Positions 1 through 10,152 of a DNA stretch of 64,000 nucleotides are shown in pieces. Below the pieces are notes generated by a model. That model saw only the letters and a program-made list of their open reading frames with translations, was not told where the DNA came from and did no database searches. This stretch comes from Limnohabitans sp. (lineage in GTDB: Bacteria; Pseudomonadota; Gammaproteobacteria; Burkholderiales; Burkholderiaceae_C), in contig NZ_JAFEIF010000005.1 in assembly GCF_017848645.1 (NCBI RefSeq), positions 1 to 64,000 on the forward strand, in the 5' to 3' direction. The translations under genes and the position numbers were made by a program. Within the stretch, counting starts at the first letter, position 1. Every line of letters begins with the position of its first letter.

Positions 1-264
1 CCAGCGGAAGCTGAACCAGCCGTTGCGGATCACCATGACATGCTGGTTGGTGGCGAACTGGCGGGCGACAGACTCCATGCCAAAGGTGCCGCTGCCGGGG
101 ACCAGTGCGACCGAGTGCGCTCCATAGACTGTTTTGAGCATGCGCGAGATGTCGGTCATCACCCCGCCAAAGCGCTTGGACATGTGGTTCAAGGCGCGGT
201 CGGTGTAGACCACCGAAAATTCGAGCAGACCATCGGGGTCAATGTGGGGCAGCAATCCGGGCAT
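1..264 (-). CDS. Class V aminotransferase (alanine-glyoxylate/serine-pyruvate type), N-terminal part, truncated by window edge
   Basis: Manual minus-strand translation MPGLLPHIDPDGLLEFSVVYTDRALNHMSKRFGGVMTDISRMLKTVYGAHSVALVPGSGTFGMESVARQF... resembles the N-terminus of this family. Not in the ORF track because it is open at the window edge. Confidence 0.75.
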   Translation of the reverse strand, partial: MPGLLPHIDPDGLLEFSVVYTDRALNHMSKRFGGVMTDISRMLKTVYGAHSVALVPGSGTFGMESVARQFATNQHVMVIRNGWFSFRW

Positions 265-327
265 GGGGATCTCCGTGGTGAAAAAATCAGGTTGTCCAGC
301 TTACATGAGATCTGGCCATTGTGGGTT

Positions 328-406
328 TTGGCCATTGGGCGGTGCGAATGGCCTCATCAGTCGCTTCGCGCCAGGAAATCGGCCATCCGCACCGTCCAAT
401 GGCCAA
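328..406. repeat. Long imperfect palindrome in the lspA / aminotransferase intergenic region
   Basis: Arms TTGGCCATTGGGCGGTGCGAATGGCC (328-353) and GGCCATCCGCACCGTCCAATGGCCAA (381-406), 24/26 complementary; loop TCATCAGTCGCTTCGCGCCAGGAAATC. Confidence 0.85.
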
Positions 407-437
407 CTCGGTGGGCTTCAAGTGATTGCGATGTAAC

Positions 438-953
438 TTAACGCCCGCGCCGCACCCGCAAGATTTCGTCCAGGATCAACAGCGCAGCGCCCACGCTGAT
501 ACCGGCATCGGCCACGTTGAAGGCCGGGAAGTGCCAGGTGCCCCAGTAGAAGTCCAGAAAGTCGACCACATAGCCGTGCAGCAGGCGGTCAATGACGTTG
601 CCAATCGCCCCGCCCAAAATGAGCGAGATGGCCAGGCCAAAGAGTTTTTGGCCGGGGTGGGCCCGCAGCATCCAGACCATGAAGAGGGCCGCCGCCACGC
701 CGATGCCGGTGAAAAACCAGCGCTGCCAGCCGCCCGCACCCGCCAGAAACGAGAACGCTGCGCCGTGGTTGTGCACCCGCACCAGGTTGAAAAACGAGGT
801 GATGGGCGTGCTGTCTCCGAGCTGGAAAGCGCCCAGCACCAGCACCTTGGTGAACTGGTCGAGCAGCAGCACCAAGAGGGCGATGCCCAGCCAGAGCGCC
901 ATGCCCGGGCTTTTGCTGGCGTAGCTTTTGCCGATTTTTTTGCTGCTGGCCAT
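438..953 (-). CDS. lspA: Lipoprotein signal peptidase II
   Basis: 171 aa; [39 protein letters not shown] is the LspA signature with the Asp residues; follows ileS. Confidence 0.97.
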   Translation of the reverse strand: MASSKKIGKSYASKSPGMALWLGIALLVLLLDQFTKVLVLGAFQLGDSTPITSFFNLVRVHNHGAAFSFLAGAGGWQRWFFTGIGVAAALFMVWMLRAHPGQKLFGLAISLILGGAIGNVIDRLLHGYVVDFLDFYWGTWHFPAFNVADAGISVGAALLILDEILRVRRGR

Positions 954-984
954 GGGTTTGCCTCGTGTGGTTGGTGCGTGAAGG

Positions 985-3876
985 TCAGGCCACGCTGCGG
1001 GTTTCGCCAGCGCCGTAGAGGTTGCTCACGCAGCGCCCGCAAATCGTGGGGTGATCCGCGTCGTGGCCCACGTCGTCAGCGTAGTGCCAGCAGCGCTCGC
1101 ACTTGGTGGCCTGGCTGGCAGTGACCTGCACCGCCAATGCTTCGCCTGCCTGCAAAGTCACTTTGGAGGTGATGAACACGAACTTGATGTCCGCGTCCAA
1201 ACTCGCCAGCAAGGCGTGGTCTGCAGCAGGCGCAGCGAGGGTGATCTCGGCTTGCAGCGACGCGCCCACCTGGCCTGCGGTGCGCAGGTTTTCGATGTCC
1301 TTGTTCACCAGGTCGCGGATTTCGCGGATGCGGGCCCACTTGGCGAGCAGAGCGATATGTTGAGGTGCATCGGCCGCGCCGAAGTCGCTGAAGGTTTCCA
1401 GGAAGATGGACTCCGATGTACCGAAAGTCTTCCAGGCTTCTTCGGCCGTGAACGACAGGAAAGGTGCCATCCAGCGCAGCATGCCGTGGGTGATGCGGTA
1501 GAGCGCCGTTTGTGCGCTGCGGCGGGCCAGGCTCTTGGGTGCTGTGGTGTACAGGCGGTCTTTCAGGACGTCCAGATAGAACGCGCCCAGGTCTTCCGAG
1601 CAGTAGATCTGCAGCTTGGAGACCACGGGGTGGAATTCGTACATGTCGAAGTGGGCGCGGATGTCGGCCTGCAACTGGGCAGCGCGGGCCAGCGCAAAGC
1701 GGTCGATTTCCAGCAGCTGGTCGTCGGGCACGGCATCAAGCGCCGGGTCGAAGTCGCTCACGTTGGCCAGCAAAAAACGCAAGGTGTTGCGGATGCGGCG
1801 GTAGGCATCGACCACGCGGGCCAGGATTTTGTCGTCGATGTTCAGGTCGCCCGAGTAGTCGGTGCTGGCCACCCACAGGCGCACGATTTCCGCGCCCATC
1901 TTGGAGTTGATGGTTTGTGGCTCGACGGTGTTGCCCAGCGATTTGCTCATCTTGCGGCCTTGGCCGTCGGTGGCAAAGCCGTGGGTCAACAGGCCTCGGT
2001 AAGGGGCGCGGTCGTACAAGGCGCAGCCCAGCAGCAGCGAGCTGTGGAACCAGCCGCGGTGCTGGTCGTGGCCTTCCAGGTACAGATCGGCCTCAGGACC
2101 CGCGGCATGGAAAGGCGCCACGCCATAAGCGTCTTTGTGGCTGGTGCGCAGCACATGCTGGAAGGTGGAGCCGGAGTCAAACCAGACTTCCAGAATGTCG
2201 GTGCTCTTGGTGTAGCTGGGGGCGTCGGCTGAGCCCAAAATCTCTTCCACCGTCACGCGGCTCCAGGCTTCGATGCCGCCTTTTTCGACGATGTCAGCGG
2301 CTTGATCGAGGATTTCCATGGTGCGCGGGTGCAACTCGCCACTGTCCTTGTGCAAGAAGAAGGGCACGGGCACGCCCCATGAGCGCTGGCGCGAGATGCA
2401 CCAGTCCGGGCGGTTGGCGATCATGTCGCGCAGGCGGGATTTGCCGTTTTCGGGGTAGAACTGGGTTTGTTCGATCGCGTCCAGTGCCAGCTGGCGCAGG
2501 GTCTTGGGCGCTTTGTCCTTCGTGAACACGCCCTCGCCTTCGTCCATGCGCACAAACCACTGGGCGGCCGCGCGGTAGATGACGGGCGTCTTGTGACGCC
2601 AGCAGTGCGGGTAGCTGTGGGTGATTTCCACGGTGGCCATCAGGCGGTCGCTCTGGCCCAGCACCTCGATCACGCGGGCGCAGGCTTTCCAGATGTGTTG
2701 GCCGCCAAAGAAGGGGAGCTCTTGCGCATACACACCGTTGCCTTGCACCGGGTTGAGGATGTCGTCGTAGGCCAGGCCGTTGGCCACGCAGGAGTTGAAG
2801 TCGTCCACACCATAGGCGGGCGACGAGTGCACGATGCCCGTGCCGTCGGTGGCGGTCACGTACTCGGCCAGGTACAGAGGGGACTTGCGGCGGTAGCTGT
2901 AGGGACCGCCTTCTTCGGCGGTCACGGTGTCGTGCAGCGGGTGGCGGAAGACGAGGCCACGCAGTTTTTCGCCCACGGCGGTGGCGACCACGGTGCCTTG
3001 CAGTTTGTAGCGTTCCAAACACTTCTCGACCAGGCTGGCGGCCAGCATCAGCACGCCGCGGGGCGTGTCCACCAGGGCGTATTCCAGCTCGGGGTGGGCG
3101 TTCAGGGCCTGGTTGGCAGGGATGGTCCAGGCGGTGGTTGTCCAGATGACGGCAAAGGCCTTCTTGCTGTTTTCACCGGGCAGCTGGGTCAAGCCAAAGG
3201 CAGCAGCCAGAGCGGCGTTGTTGTCGGCTTCAAAAGCCACGTCCAGCGTGTCACTCTTTTTGTCGGCGTATTCGATCTCGAACTCGGCCAAGGACGAGCC
3301 GCAATCAAAGCACCAATAAACGGGTTTCAGGCCACGGTAGACAAAGCCGCGCTCGATCACGCGCTTGAAGGCGCGGATTTCACCGGCTTCGTTGGCCGGG
3401 TCCATGGTGCGGTAAGGGCGTTCCCAGTCGCCCAGCACGCCCAGGCGCTTGAAGTCTTCGCGCTGCTGGCCAATTTGCTCGGTGGCAAAGGCGCGGCTCT
3501 TGGCCTGCATGTCGTCACGGCTCAGGTTGCGGCCGTGCAGTTTTTCAATCGCGTTTTCGATCGGCAGGCCGTGGCAGTCCCAGCCGGGGATGTATTGCGC
3601 ATCAAACCCCGCGAGTTGCTTGGACTTGACGATCATGTCTTTGAGCACTTTGTTGAGCGCGTGGCCGATGTGCAGTTTGCCGTTGGCGTAAGGCGGGCCG
3701 TCGTGCAGCACAAACAGCGGGGCGCCTTGCCGGGCGGCACGCAGTTTTTTGTACAAACCGCCATCGTTCCACTCGCTCACCCAGCCCGGCTCGCGCTTGG
3801 GCAAATCGCCGCGCATCGGGAAGGGGGTGTCCATCATGTTGATGCGGGTGTCGGGGTTCTGGGTTTTGTCGGTCAT
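985..3876 (-). CDS. ileS: Isoleucyl-tRNA synthetase
   Basis: HVGHALNK-type HIGH motif (HIGHALNK), KMSKSLGN, C-terminal zinc finger CERCWHY...CGRC. Likely start MTDKTQNPD at 3876; the longer ORF start reads through an intergenic repeat. Confidence 0.97.
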   Translation of the reverse strand: MTDKTQNPDTRINMMDTPFPMRGDLPKREPGWVSEWNDGGLYKKLRAARQGAPLFVLHDGPPYANGKLHIGHALNKVLKDMIVKSKQLAGFDAQYIPGWDCHGLPIENAIEKLHGRNLSRDDMQAKSRAFATEQIGQQREDFKRLGVLGDWERPYRTMDPANEAGEIRAFKRVIERGFVYRGLKPVYWCFDCGSSLAEFEIEYADKKSDTLDVAFEADNNAALAAAFGLTQLPGENSKKAFAVIWTTTAWTIPANQALNAHPELEYALVDTPRGVLMLAASLVEKCLERYKLQGTVVATAVGEKLRGLVFRHPLHDTVTAEEGGPYSYRRKSPLYLAEYVTATDGTGIVHSSPAYGVDDFNSCVANGLAYDDILNPVQGNGVYAQELPFFGGQHIWKACARVIEVLGQSDRLMATVEITHSYPHCWRHKTPVIYRAAAQWFVRMDEGEGVFTKDKAPKTLRQLALDAIEQTQFYPENGKSRLRDMIANRPDWCISRQRSWGVPVPFFLHKDSGELHPRTMEILDQAADIVEKGGIEAWSRVTVEEILGSADAPSYTKSTDILEVWFDSGSTFQHVLRTSHKDAYGVAPFHAAGPEADLYLEGHDQHRGWFHSSLLLGCALYDRAPYRGLLTHGFATDGQGRKMSKSLGNTVEPQTINSKMGAEIVRLWVASTDYSGDLNIDDKILARVVDAYRRIRNTLRFLLANVSDFDPALDAVPDDQLLEIDRFALARAAQLQADIRAHFDMYEFHPVVSKLQIYCSEDLGAFYLDVLKDRLYTTAPKSLARRSAQTALYRITHGMLRWMAPFLSFTAEEAWKTFGTSESIFLETFSDFGAADAPQHIALLAKWARIREIRDLVNKDIENLRTAGQVGASLQAEITLAAPAADHALLASLDADIKFVFITSKVTLQAGEALAVQVTASQATKCERCWHYADDVGHDADHPTICGRCVSNLYGAGETRSVA

Positions 3877-3896
3877 GGTGCGTCGGGTCGAGAGGG

Positions 3897-3985
3897 CTTC
3901 GACAAGCTCAGCCCGAGCGGCGTGCCGTTCGGAGAGATCAAGAGGGGGTGGGCCGTGGAGGTCGTTTGCCCTGAGCCTGTCGAAG
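3897..3985. repeat. Intergenic inverted repeat of the CTTCGACAGGCTCAG / CTGAGCCTGTCGAAG type
   Basis: Arms CTTCGACAAGCTCAG (3897-3911) and CTGAGCCTGTCGAAG (3971-3985), 14/15 complementary; encodes the typical spurious peptide [11 protein letters not shown] in the ileS N-terminal extension. Confidence 0.85.
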
Positions 3986-4007
3986 GCGGCAAACGAGGGC
4001 CGGAGCG

Positions 4008-5057
4008 TCAAATTCGGTCGCGGGTGGTCTGGCGGCTGGTTTCACCATGGCGCGAAGCAAACCACGCTTGTGCATCGTCACAGTCTTTGGCGATGCCCCG
4101 TGTCAGGGCGTCCAGACCGTCGTATTTCAGTTCGTCGTGTAATTTATGCAGCAAGTCCACGCGGATGATTTTACCGTAGCCCCCCTCGGCCCCCAGCTGG
4201 GCGGGCCAGTCGAAGGCATGGGTCTCCAGCAGCACACGCCCGCCGTTCACGTCATTAGGGTCGAGTGAGGGGCGGATGCCTAAGTTGGCCACGCCCTTCA
4301 GGGCTTGATCGGTCAGGCCATGCACCTGAACCACAAAGATGCCACTGGCGGCGGGCTTCCAATGCGAAAAGCGCAAATTCAGCGTGCGAAAGCCGTCGCC
4401 CGCGCCTTCTGCGGTGGCGGCCAACTCGCGCCCGAGCTTGCGCCCATGCACCACATGGCCGCTGATGCTGTAAGGGCGGCCCAGCAGGGCCTGCACCGCT
4501 GGCAGGTCGCCTTTGGCCAGCGCATCGCGCACGGCCGAGCTGGACACGCGCAGGCCGCGCACCTCGTAGCTGTTCATGCGGGCCACGTCAAAGCCCAAGT
4601 TTTGCCCGGCCGCGTCGAGCATGGCGTAGTCGCCAGCGCGTTTCGCGCCAAAGCGGAAATCGTCGCCCACCAGCACATAGCGCACGCCCAGGCCCTGCAC
4701 CAGTACCTGCTGGATGAAGTCTTCGGGCGACTGGCTGGCCAGGCGGGCGTCAAAGGGCACCACCACCACTTGGTCGACGCCGCAGCGCTCGAGTTCTTGC
4801 AGTTTGTCGCGCAGCGTGGCGATGCGGGCCGGGGCCAGATCGGGCTTGTTCAGGGCCTTGGCAAAGTAGTCGCGCGGGTGGGGCTCGAAGGTCATGACGC
4901 AGCTGGGCACGCCCCGGTGCGCGGCTTCGCTGCGCAAGAGGGCCAGCATGGCTTGGTGACCGCGGTGCACGCCGTCGAAGTTGCCAATGGTCAGGGCGCA
5001 AGCGGGGGCCAAGTCGGGGTGGTGGAAGCCTCGGAAAACCTTCATGTCGCTGCTCAT
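4008..5057 (-). CDS. ribF: Bifunctional riboflavin kinase / FAD synthetase
   Basis: [40 protein letters not shown]-terminal flavokinase [19 protein letters not shown]. Confidence 0.96.
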   Translation of the reverse strand: MSSDMKVFRGFHHPDLAPACALTIGNFDGVHRGHQAMLALLRSEAAHRGVPSCVMTFEPHPRDYFAKALNKPDLAPARIATLRDKLQELERCGVDQVVVVPFDARLASQSPEDFIQQVLVQGLGVRYVLVGDDFRFGAKRAGDYAMLDAAGQNLGFDVARMNSYEVRGLRVSSSAVRDALAKGDLPAVQALLGRPYSISGHVVHGRKLGRELAATAEGAGDGFRTLNLRFSHWKPAASGIFVVQVHGLTDQALKGVANLGIRPSLDPNDVNGGRVLLETHAFDWPAQLGAEGGYGKIIRVDLLHKLHDELKYDGLDALTRGIAKDCDDAQAWFASRHGETSRQTTRDRI

Positions 5058-5214
5058 GTCCTGCCTGTGCGCTGGGCCAAGCGCCAGCTTTCACGGATTT
5101 GTCAATGTAAGAGGGTATATTGTGACCGAGCCCGATCCTTTTGGCCTTGGCATCAGCCGCGTCCAGCAGGATCGAGACGGAACTTTTCGTGTCAGTGGTT
5201 TTTTAAACTGTTGG

Positions 5215-5784
5215 ATGGAGGCGTCTGTGAAGGTTTTGAAACTCTCGGCCCAAGGCTTGCCGCAATCGTGGATCACACTGGAGCAAGCTGTCACCCATTA
5301 CGCGGCCGACGAGGTGCGCTGGGAGGCGGGCCAGCAAGTGGCCGTGTTTCACGGGGGGCACAACGCGCTCACGGGCCAGCAATCCATCATCACCGTCAAC
5401 AGCATCATCGGCACCCAGGGCGTGCCCCGCATCAACCCCTTTGACATGCGCTCTGGTTTGACCAACCCCAAGTTGTTCGTGCGCGATCGCAATGTCTGCG
5501 CGTATTGCGGTGGGTATTTTCACGAGTCGGTGCTGACCCGTGAACACATCGTGCCGTTGTGCCAAAACGGCCCCGACCACTGGATGAACGTGGTCACGGC
5601 TTGCCGATCCTGCAACCATCGCAAAAGCAGCCGCACGCCGGAGCAAGCCAAGATGCCTCTGCTGTACGCGCCCTATGTGCCCAGCCTGTGGGAAGACTTC
5701 ATCTTGCGCAACCGCCGCATCCTGAGCGACCAGATGGCGTTTTTGATGGCACATGTGCCCAAGAGTTCGCGTTTGATGGCCTGA
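5215..5784 (+). CDS. HNH endonuclease family protein
   Basis: VCAYCGGYF...LTREHIVPLCQNGPDHWMNVVTACRSCNHRKSSRTPEQA: zinc-chelating Cys pairs with an HNH core. Start chosen at MEASVKVL. Confidence 0.88.
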   Translation: MEASVKVLKLSAQGLPQSWITLEQAVTHYAADEVRWEAGQQVAVFHGGHNALTGQQSIITVNSIIGTQGVPRINPFDMRSGLTNPKLFVRDRNVCAYCGGYFHESVLTREHIVPLCQNGPDHWMNVVTACRSCNHRKSSRTPEQAKMPLLYAPYVPSLWEDFILRNRRILSDQMAFLMAHVPKSSRLMA

Positions 5785-5797
5785 GCGAGACGGCCAG

Positions 5798-5831
5798 GCG
5801 ACGCGGCTTGCGCGGATGCGCAAAGCGTCGC
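5798..5831. repeat. Hairpin-forming palindrome downstream of the HNH gene
   Basis: GCGACGC-ggc-TTGCGC-ggat-GCGCAA-a-GCGTCGC; no U tract follows. Confidence 0.6.
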
Positions 5832-5917
5832 ATCATCACTTCCTGAAAACAAAAGACCCCACCCCAGATTGCTTTTTTAGGCAGCTCTGGGCCTAGGGGT
5901 GCTCAGGGAGACCGATC

Positions 5918-6877
5918 ATGCCCCATCCATCTCTGGCCTTTTTACCGGGCCGCGACCCGGCCCCACTCAAGGGCCGCGCCTCGCGCCAGCCTCAGGCACC
6001 CACTTCGGACCTGGGTCGACGCGCCAGCTTGTCTGCGCTGCTCTTGTCGCCTTGGCTGATGCCCAGCGTTTGGGCCCAGGCCTTGGGGGCGGTTCCGTCA
6101 GGGGCAGCGAGTGGCGTTCAGCTGGCCATGCCCTGGCCCCCGGGGCGCTCGCCACAAGGGTTTTCAGTCAGTGAAAAATTCGACGGTGTGCGGGCTGTTT
6201 GGGATGGGCAGGTCTTGCGTTTTCGCAGCGGTCGGGTGATTGCGGCCCCGGCTTGGTTTTTGTCGGCGCTGCCCCGGGTCGCGCTCGACGGCGAGTTGTG
6301 GATGGCGCGTGGGGCGTTTGACCGGCTCTCTGGTGTGGTGCGCCAGACCGAGCCCGACGACGATGCCTGGCGGGCGGTGAAGTACCTGGTGTTTGACGCG
6401 CCCGGCCATGACGCCCCGTTTGCGCAGCGTGTGGCTTTTGTGCAATCCACATTGGCGAAAGCGCAGCAGCCTTGGCTGATGCCTGTTGCGCAGCGCGAGG
6501 TGATCGACGCCCGCGCTTTGCAGGCCTTGTTGCAGGACACAGTGCGGCAAGGCGGCGAGGGGCTGATGCTGCACCGGGCCGATGCCCTGTGGCAGCCGGG
6601 CCGCACGGATGCAGTGTTTAAGTTGAAACCTGAGTTGGACGAAGAGGGCTTGGTGGTGGGGCACCAACCCGGCAAGGGGCGTTTGCTGGGCATGACCGGG
6701 GCTTTGCTGGTGCAAATGCCTTCGGGTCAGCGCTTTGCCTTGGGGTCTGGATTGAGCGATGCACAGCGCCGCAACCCGCCGCCCGTGGGGGCCTGGGTCA
6801 CATACCGTTACCGTGAGCGCACGCCCTCGGGTTTGCCGCGTTTTGCGTCTTTTCTGCGGGTGCGGGAGGTGGAGTGA
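5918..6877 (+). CDS. ATP-dependent DNA ligase, minimal LigE-like, with N-terminal export signal
   Basis: Adenylation motif EKFDGVRAVWDG, LDGELW, EGLMLHR, VFKLKP; about 55-residue N-terminus ending in RRASLSALLLSPWLMPSVWAQA. Confidence 0.85.
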   Translation: MPHPSLAFLPGRDPAPLKGRASRQPQAPTSDLGRRASLSALLLSPWLMPSVWAQALGAVPSGAASGVQLAMPWPPGRSPQGFSVSEKFDGVRAVWDGQVLRFRSGRVIAAPAWFLSALPRVALDGELWMARGAFDRLSGVVRQTEPDDDAWRAVKYLVFDAPGHDAPFAQRVAFVQSTLAKAQQPWLMPVAQREVIDARALQALLQDTVRQGGEGLMLHRADALWQPGRTDAVFKLKPELDEEGLVVGHQPGKGRLLGMTGALLVQMPSGQRFALGSGLSDAQRRNPPPVGAWVTYRYRERTPSGLPRFASFLRVREVE

Positions 6878-6941
6878 GCATGTAAAGAGTATTCAAAACA
6901 TCTAAAAACTTGCAATCTTTATTTAATGTGCATACAATAAA

Positions 6942-7232
6942 ATGGTGAAGATTGGATTCGATCCAGCCAAGAATGCCGCCAATATGGCAAGCCGTGGTTT
7001 GCCGTTTGAGCTTGTCGAGCAGCTTGACTGGGCCCATGCGCTGATGGAGGAAGACACCCGCAAAGCCTACGGAGAGCGGCGATTTCAGGTGCTGGGGTTC
7101 ATCGGGGGGCGGTTGCACGCCGTTGTATTCACGCCGCGCGAAGGCAAGGTGCATGTCATCAGTCTGCGCAAGGCCAATTCGAGAGAGGTCAAGAGATATG
7201 CCAAAACGCCCAAACCCAGAACTGACAGATGA
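6942..7232 (+). CDS. brnT: BrnT family toxin
   Basis: IGFDPAKNAANMASRGLPFE, ERRFQVLGFIGGRLHAVVFTPREGKVHVISLRKANSREVKRY is the BrnT pattern; brnA follows. Confidence 0.92.
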   Translation: MVKIGFDPAKNAANMASRGLPFELVEQLDWAHALMEEDTRKAYGERRFQVLGFIGGRLHAVVFTPREGKVHVISLRKANSREVKRYAKTPKPRTDR

Positions 7233-7491
7233 CGACAACCCGGAATGGACGGATGCAGACTTTGCCCGCGCCCGCCCTGCGTCAGATGTCTTGCCCGAGC
7301 TGTTCGGAAACCAGGCCGCACAGACGATGCTCAAGCCACGCGGGCGACCTCGCGCTGAGGTCGTCAAAGAACGCATCACCATCCGATTGGATGCCGATGT
7401 GCTGGAAGCTTTCCGCTCCACCGGCAAGGGCTGGCAGACCCGAATGAATGACGCCATGCGTGACTGGGTGCGAGCCCACTCCCCGGTGTAG
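7198..7491 (+). CDS. brnA: BrnA family antitoxin
   Basis: DNPEWTDADFARARPASDVLP...GRPRAEVVKERITIRLDADVLEAFRSTGKGWQTRMNDAMRDWV; overlaps the brnT 3' end. Confidence 0.92.
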   Translation: MPKRPNPELTDDDNPEWTDADFARARPASDVLPELFGNQAAQTMLKPRGRPRAEVVKERITIRLDADVLEAFRSTGKGWQTRMNDAMRDWVRAHSPV

Positions 7492-7529
7492 TTCAGAGAC
7501 AAACCCACAGGAAGTTTTGAGCAACAAAA

Positions 7530-7549
7530 AAGGCCCCTTTTGGGGCCTT
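7530..7549. terminator. Intrinsic terminator after brnTA
   Basis: AAGGCCCCTTTTGGGGCCTT hairpin with A-rich flank and pyrimidine-rich tail. Confidence 0.75.
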
Positions 7550-7593
7550 CTCGTTGGGTGGCTCATTCAGACGATTTTGGTGATGAGCTGCAA

Positions 7594-7669
7594 GGCGAAA
7601 GGACGGCGCGTTTCGGGCTCAGAGGCGCTTCGCTTTGCCGCATCGCCCGACCCGCGCCGCCCTCCCGCC
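7594..7669. repeat. Long imperfect palindrome with loop TCAGAGGCGCTTCGCTTTGCCGCATC
   Basis: Arms 7594-7618 and 7645-7669, about 20/25 complementary (16/19 in the inner part); 26-nt loop nearly identical to that of the 14530 element. Confidence 0.75.
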
Positions 7670-7691
7670 TTGCTCGGGTTACTGGTTCTCT

Positions 7692-8807
7692 TCAAGCGAA
7701 CACGCCCGCCGTCTCCTGCATGCGGGCTGACACTTCGCCCAATTGGTGCAAGGTGTCGCCGAATGTCATGTCCAGCTGCGTCAATTTCTTGAAGTAGTGG
7801 CTCACGATGTACTCGTCCGTGACGGCAATGCCGCCGTGCAGCTGCACCGCTTGCTGGCCGATGAAGCGCATGGACACGCCCAGCTGGTACTTGGCGCGGG
7901 CCAAGGCGCGGCGGCGCTCGTCGGCGGGCGCATGCAGCTTGAGGCTGGCGTAGTAGCTCATCGAGCGGCCCAACTCCAGCTGCATCTTCATGTCGGCCAC
8001 GCGGTGGCGCAGGGCCTGGAAGCTGGCGATGTTCACACCGAACTGCTTGCGCGTGTTCATGTAATCCACGGTGATGGCCAAAGTCTTGTCCATCACGCCC
8101 ACGGCTTCGGCGCAAGTGCACGCGATGCCGATGTCCACCGCCTCTTCCAAAGCGGCCAGGCCGTTCAGAGTGATCAGTTGGGCAGCGGCCTTGTTCAACA
8201 CCACTTCGGCGGCGCGTGAGCCGTCTTGTGTGCCGTACGCCTGAGTGCTCACGCCGCTGGCGCTGCGCTCGACCAAAAACAGGGCGATTTGACCGTTGAC
8301 GGTGGCGGGCACCACAAAAGCGTCGGCTTGGTCGCCAATGGCCACCACGCTCTTGGTGCCGGTCACGGTCCAAGCGCCGCCAGACTCGCTGGCCTGGGCG
8401 GCGCAACGGTTCAGCTGGTAACGTGCCCCGCGCTCCTGCTGCGCCAGCACGACGATGGCTTCGCCTGCCGCCATGCGCGTCAACCAAGCGGCTTGCAGGG
8501 CTGCAGGGGCGTGGGTTTGCAGCGTGGCGCTGCAGATCAGGGTTTGGGTGAGGGGTTCGAGCACGATGCCGCGCCCGAGTTCTTCCATGGTGACCATGGC
8601 TTCGGTCGGGCCCATGCCCATGCCGCCGTGCTCTTCGCTCACGTACAGGCCCGTCAGGCCCAGTTCGGCCATTTCGCCGTAAGCGGCACGGTCAAAGCCC
8701 CCGGCTGCGACGATGGTGCGGCGGCGGTCAAAGTCATAGCCCTTGTCCACCCATTTGCGCACCGCGTCGCGCAGTTGTTCTTGGTCGTCAGAAAAATCGA
8801 AATCCAT
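7692..8807 (-). CDS. Acyl-CoA dehydrogenase (small-subunit, PimD-like)
   Basis: MDFDFSDDQEQLRDAVRKWV...GLYVSEEHGGMGMG...RKQFGVNIASFQALRHRVADM...LHGGIAVTDEYIVSHYFKKLT. Confidence 0.92.
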   Translation of the reverse strand: MDFDFSDDQEQLRDAVRKWVDKGYDFDRRRTIVAAGGFDRAAYGEMAELGLTGLYVSEEHGGMGMGPTEAMVTMEELGRGIVLEPLTQTLICSATLQTHAPAALQAAWLTRMAAGEAIVVLAQQERGARYQLNRCAAQASESGGAWTVTGTKSVVAIGDQADAFVVPATVNGQIALFLVERSASGVSTQAYGTQDGSRAAEVVLNKAAAQLITLNGLAALEEAVDIGIACTCAEAVGVMDKTLAITVDYMNTRKQFGVNIASFQALRHRVADMKMQLELGRSMSYYASLKLHAPADERRRALARAKYQLGVSMRFIGQQAVQLHGGIAVTDEYIVSHYFKKLTQLDMTFGDTLHQLGEVSARMQETAGVFA

Positions 8808-8817
8808 GTGTGTCTCC

Positions 8818-9999
8818 TTAACCCAGAACTGTCTGGGCGACGATGTTGCGTTGCACTTCGTTGCTGCCGCCGTAAATGGTGGTCTTGCGCATGTTGAAGT
8901 AGTTGGCGGCCAGTGGCGCGTTGGCCACCACACCGCCGGGGAAGTTGCCTTGCCAACCCGCGTCCATGGCTTCGAAGATGAAGGGCAGGGCGAAGGGGCC
9001 TGCGGCCTGCATCATCAGCTCGGTGTAGCGCTGCTGAATTTCGCTGCCCTTGATCTTCAGGAGACCGGCAATGTCGAGCGAGTTCTTGCCCGACTTTTCG
9101 GCGGACAGGACGCGCAGCACCAGCATTTCGAGTGCCACGATGTCGACTTCGAGCTTGGCGATTTCGTCGCGGAAGCGCATGTCGTCGTACACGCCTTCGG
9201 CTTTGGCGATGCGCTTGAGGCGCTCGAGCTCGCGCTTGGCGCGGTTCACGTCGGCGATGTTGGTACGCTCGTGGGCCAGCAGGTGCTTGGCGTAGTTCCA
9301 GCCCTTGTTTTCCTCGCCCACCAGGTTCTCTGCGGGCACTTCGACGTTGTCAAACCAGACTTCGTTGACTTCGCACTCGCCGTCCAGCAGTTTGATGGGG
9401 CGCACGGTGATGCCGGGCGATTTCATGTCGATCAAGAGGAAGGAGATGCCGGTTTGGGGTTTGCCTTCGGTGCTGGTGCGCACCAGGCAAAAAATCCACT
9501 CGCCGTATTGGCCCAGCGTGGTCCAGGTTTTCTGGCCGTTGACGATGTATTTGTCGCCCACGCGCTCGGCGCGGGTCTTCAGCGACGCCAGGTCAGAGCC
9601 GGAGCCCGGCTCGCTGTAGCCCTGGCTCCACCAGACTTCGCCGCTGGCGATGCCGGGCAAAAAGCGCTGTTGCTGCTCGGCGTTGCCAAAAGCCATGATC
9701 ACCGGGGCCACCATCACGGGGCCAAAAGGCACGACGCGGGGGGCACCGGCCAGGGCGCATTCTTCTTCAAACAAATGCTTTTGCACGGCGGTCCAGCCCG
9801 GGCCGCCAAACTGCGTGGGCCAGCCATGGCCCAGCCAGCCTTTTTTGCCCAAAATCTTGGCCCAGCGCTGCATGTCCTCGCGGGTCAGACGCATGGCGTT
9901 GTGCACTTTTTGTGAAATGTCAGCGGGCAAGTTTGCCTTGACCCAGGTGCGGATCTCGTCGCGGAACGCGAGCTCTTCGGGGGTGAATGCCAAATCCAT
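8818..9999 (-). CDS. Acyl-CoA dehydrogenase (large-subunit, PimC-like)
   Basis: MDLAFTPEELAFRDEIRTWVKANLP...WSQGYSEPGSGSDLASLKTRAE...GQKTWTTLGQYGEWIFCLVRT. Confidence 0.92.
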   Translation of the reverse strand: MDLAFTPEELAFRDEIRTWVKANLPADISQKVHNAMRLTREDMQRWAKILGKKGWLGHGWPTQFGGPGWTAVQKHLFEEECALAGAPRVVPFGPVMVAPVIMAFGNAEQQQRFLPGIASGEVWWSQGYSEPGSGSDLASLKTRAERVGDKYIVNGQKTWTTLGQYGEWIFCLVRTSTEGKPQTGISFLLIDMKSPGITVRPIKLLDGECEVNEVWFDNVEVPAENLVGEENKGWNYAKHLLAHERTNIADVNRAKRELERLKRIAKAEGVYDDMRFRDEIAKLEVDIVALEMLVLRVLSAEKSGKNSLDIAGLLKIKGSEIQQRYTELMMQAAGPFALPFIFEAMDAGWQGNFPGGVVANAPLAANYFNMRKTTIYGGSNEVQRNIVAQTVLG

Positions 10000-10152
10000 G
10001 GGGGAATCTCTCCGTTGGGGGTGGGTGTTTTTGAGTGCAGTTCAAGCAAAATCAAACGACCGTGCTTTTTATCATGCGCAGGTCGATTCGGCTTGTCCTT
10101 GGGGCGACAAAAGCCAAGAGACTTTCAGTGAGCAGGGATAATCCGGCCCTTC

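Noticed and set aside
2467-4179. 570-aa plus-strand ORF opposite ileS/ribF
   Set aside because: Antisense shadow of well-supported ileS; no domain signature.
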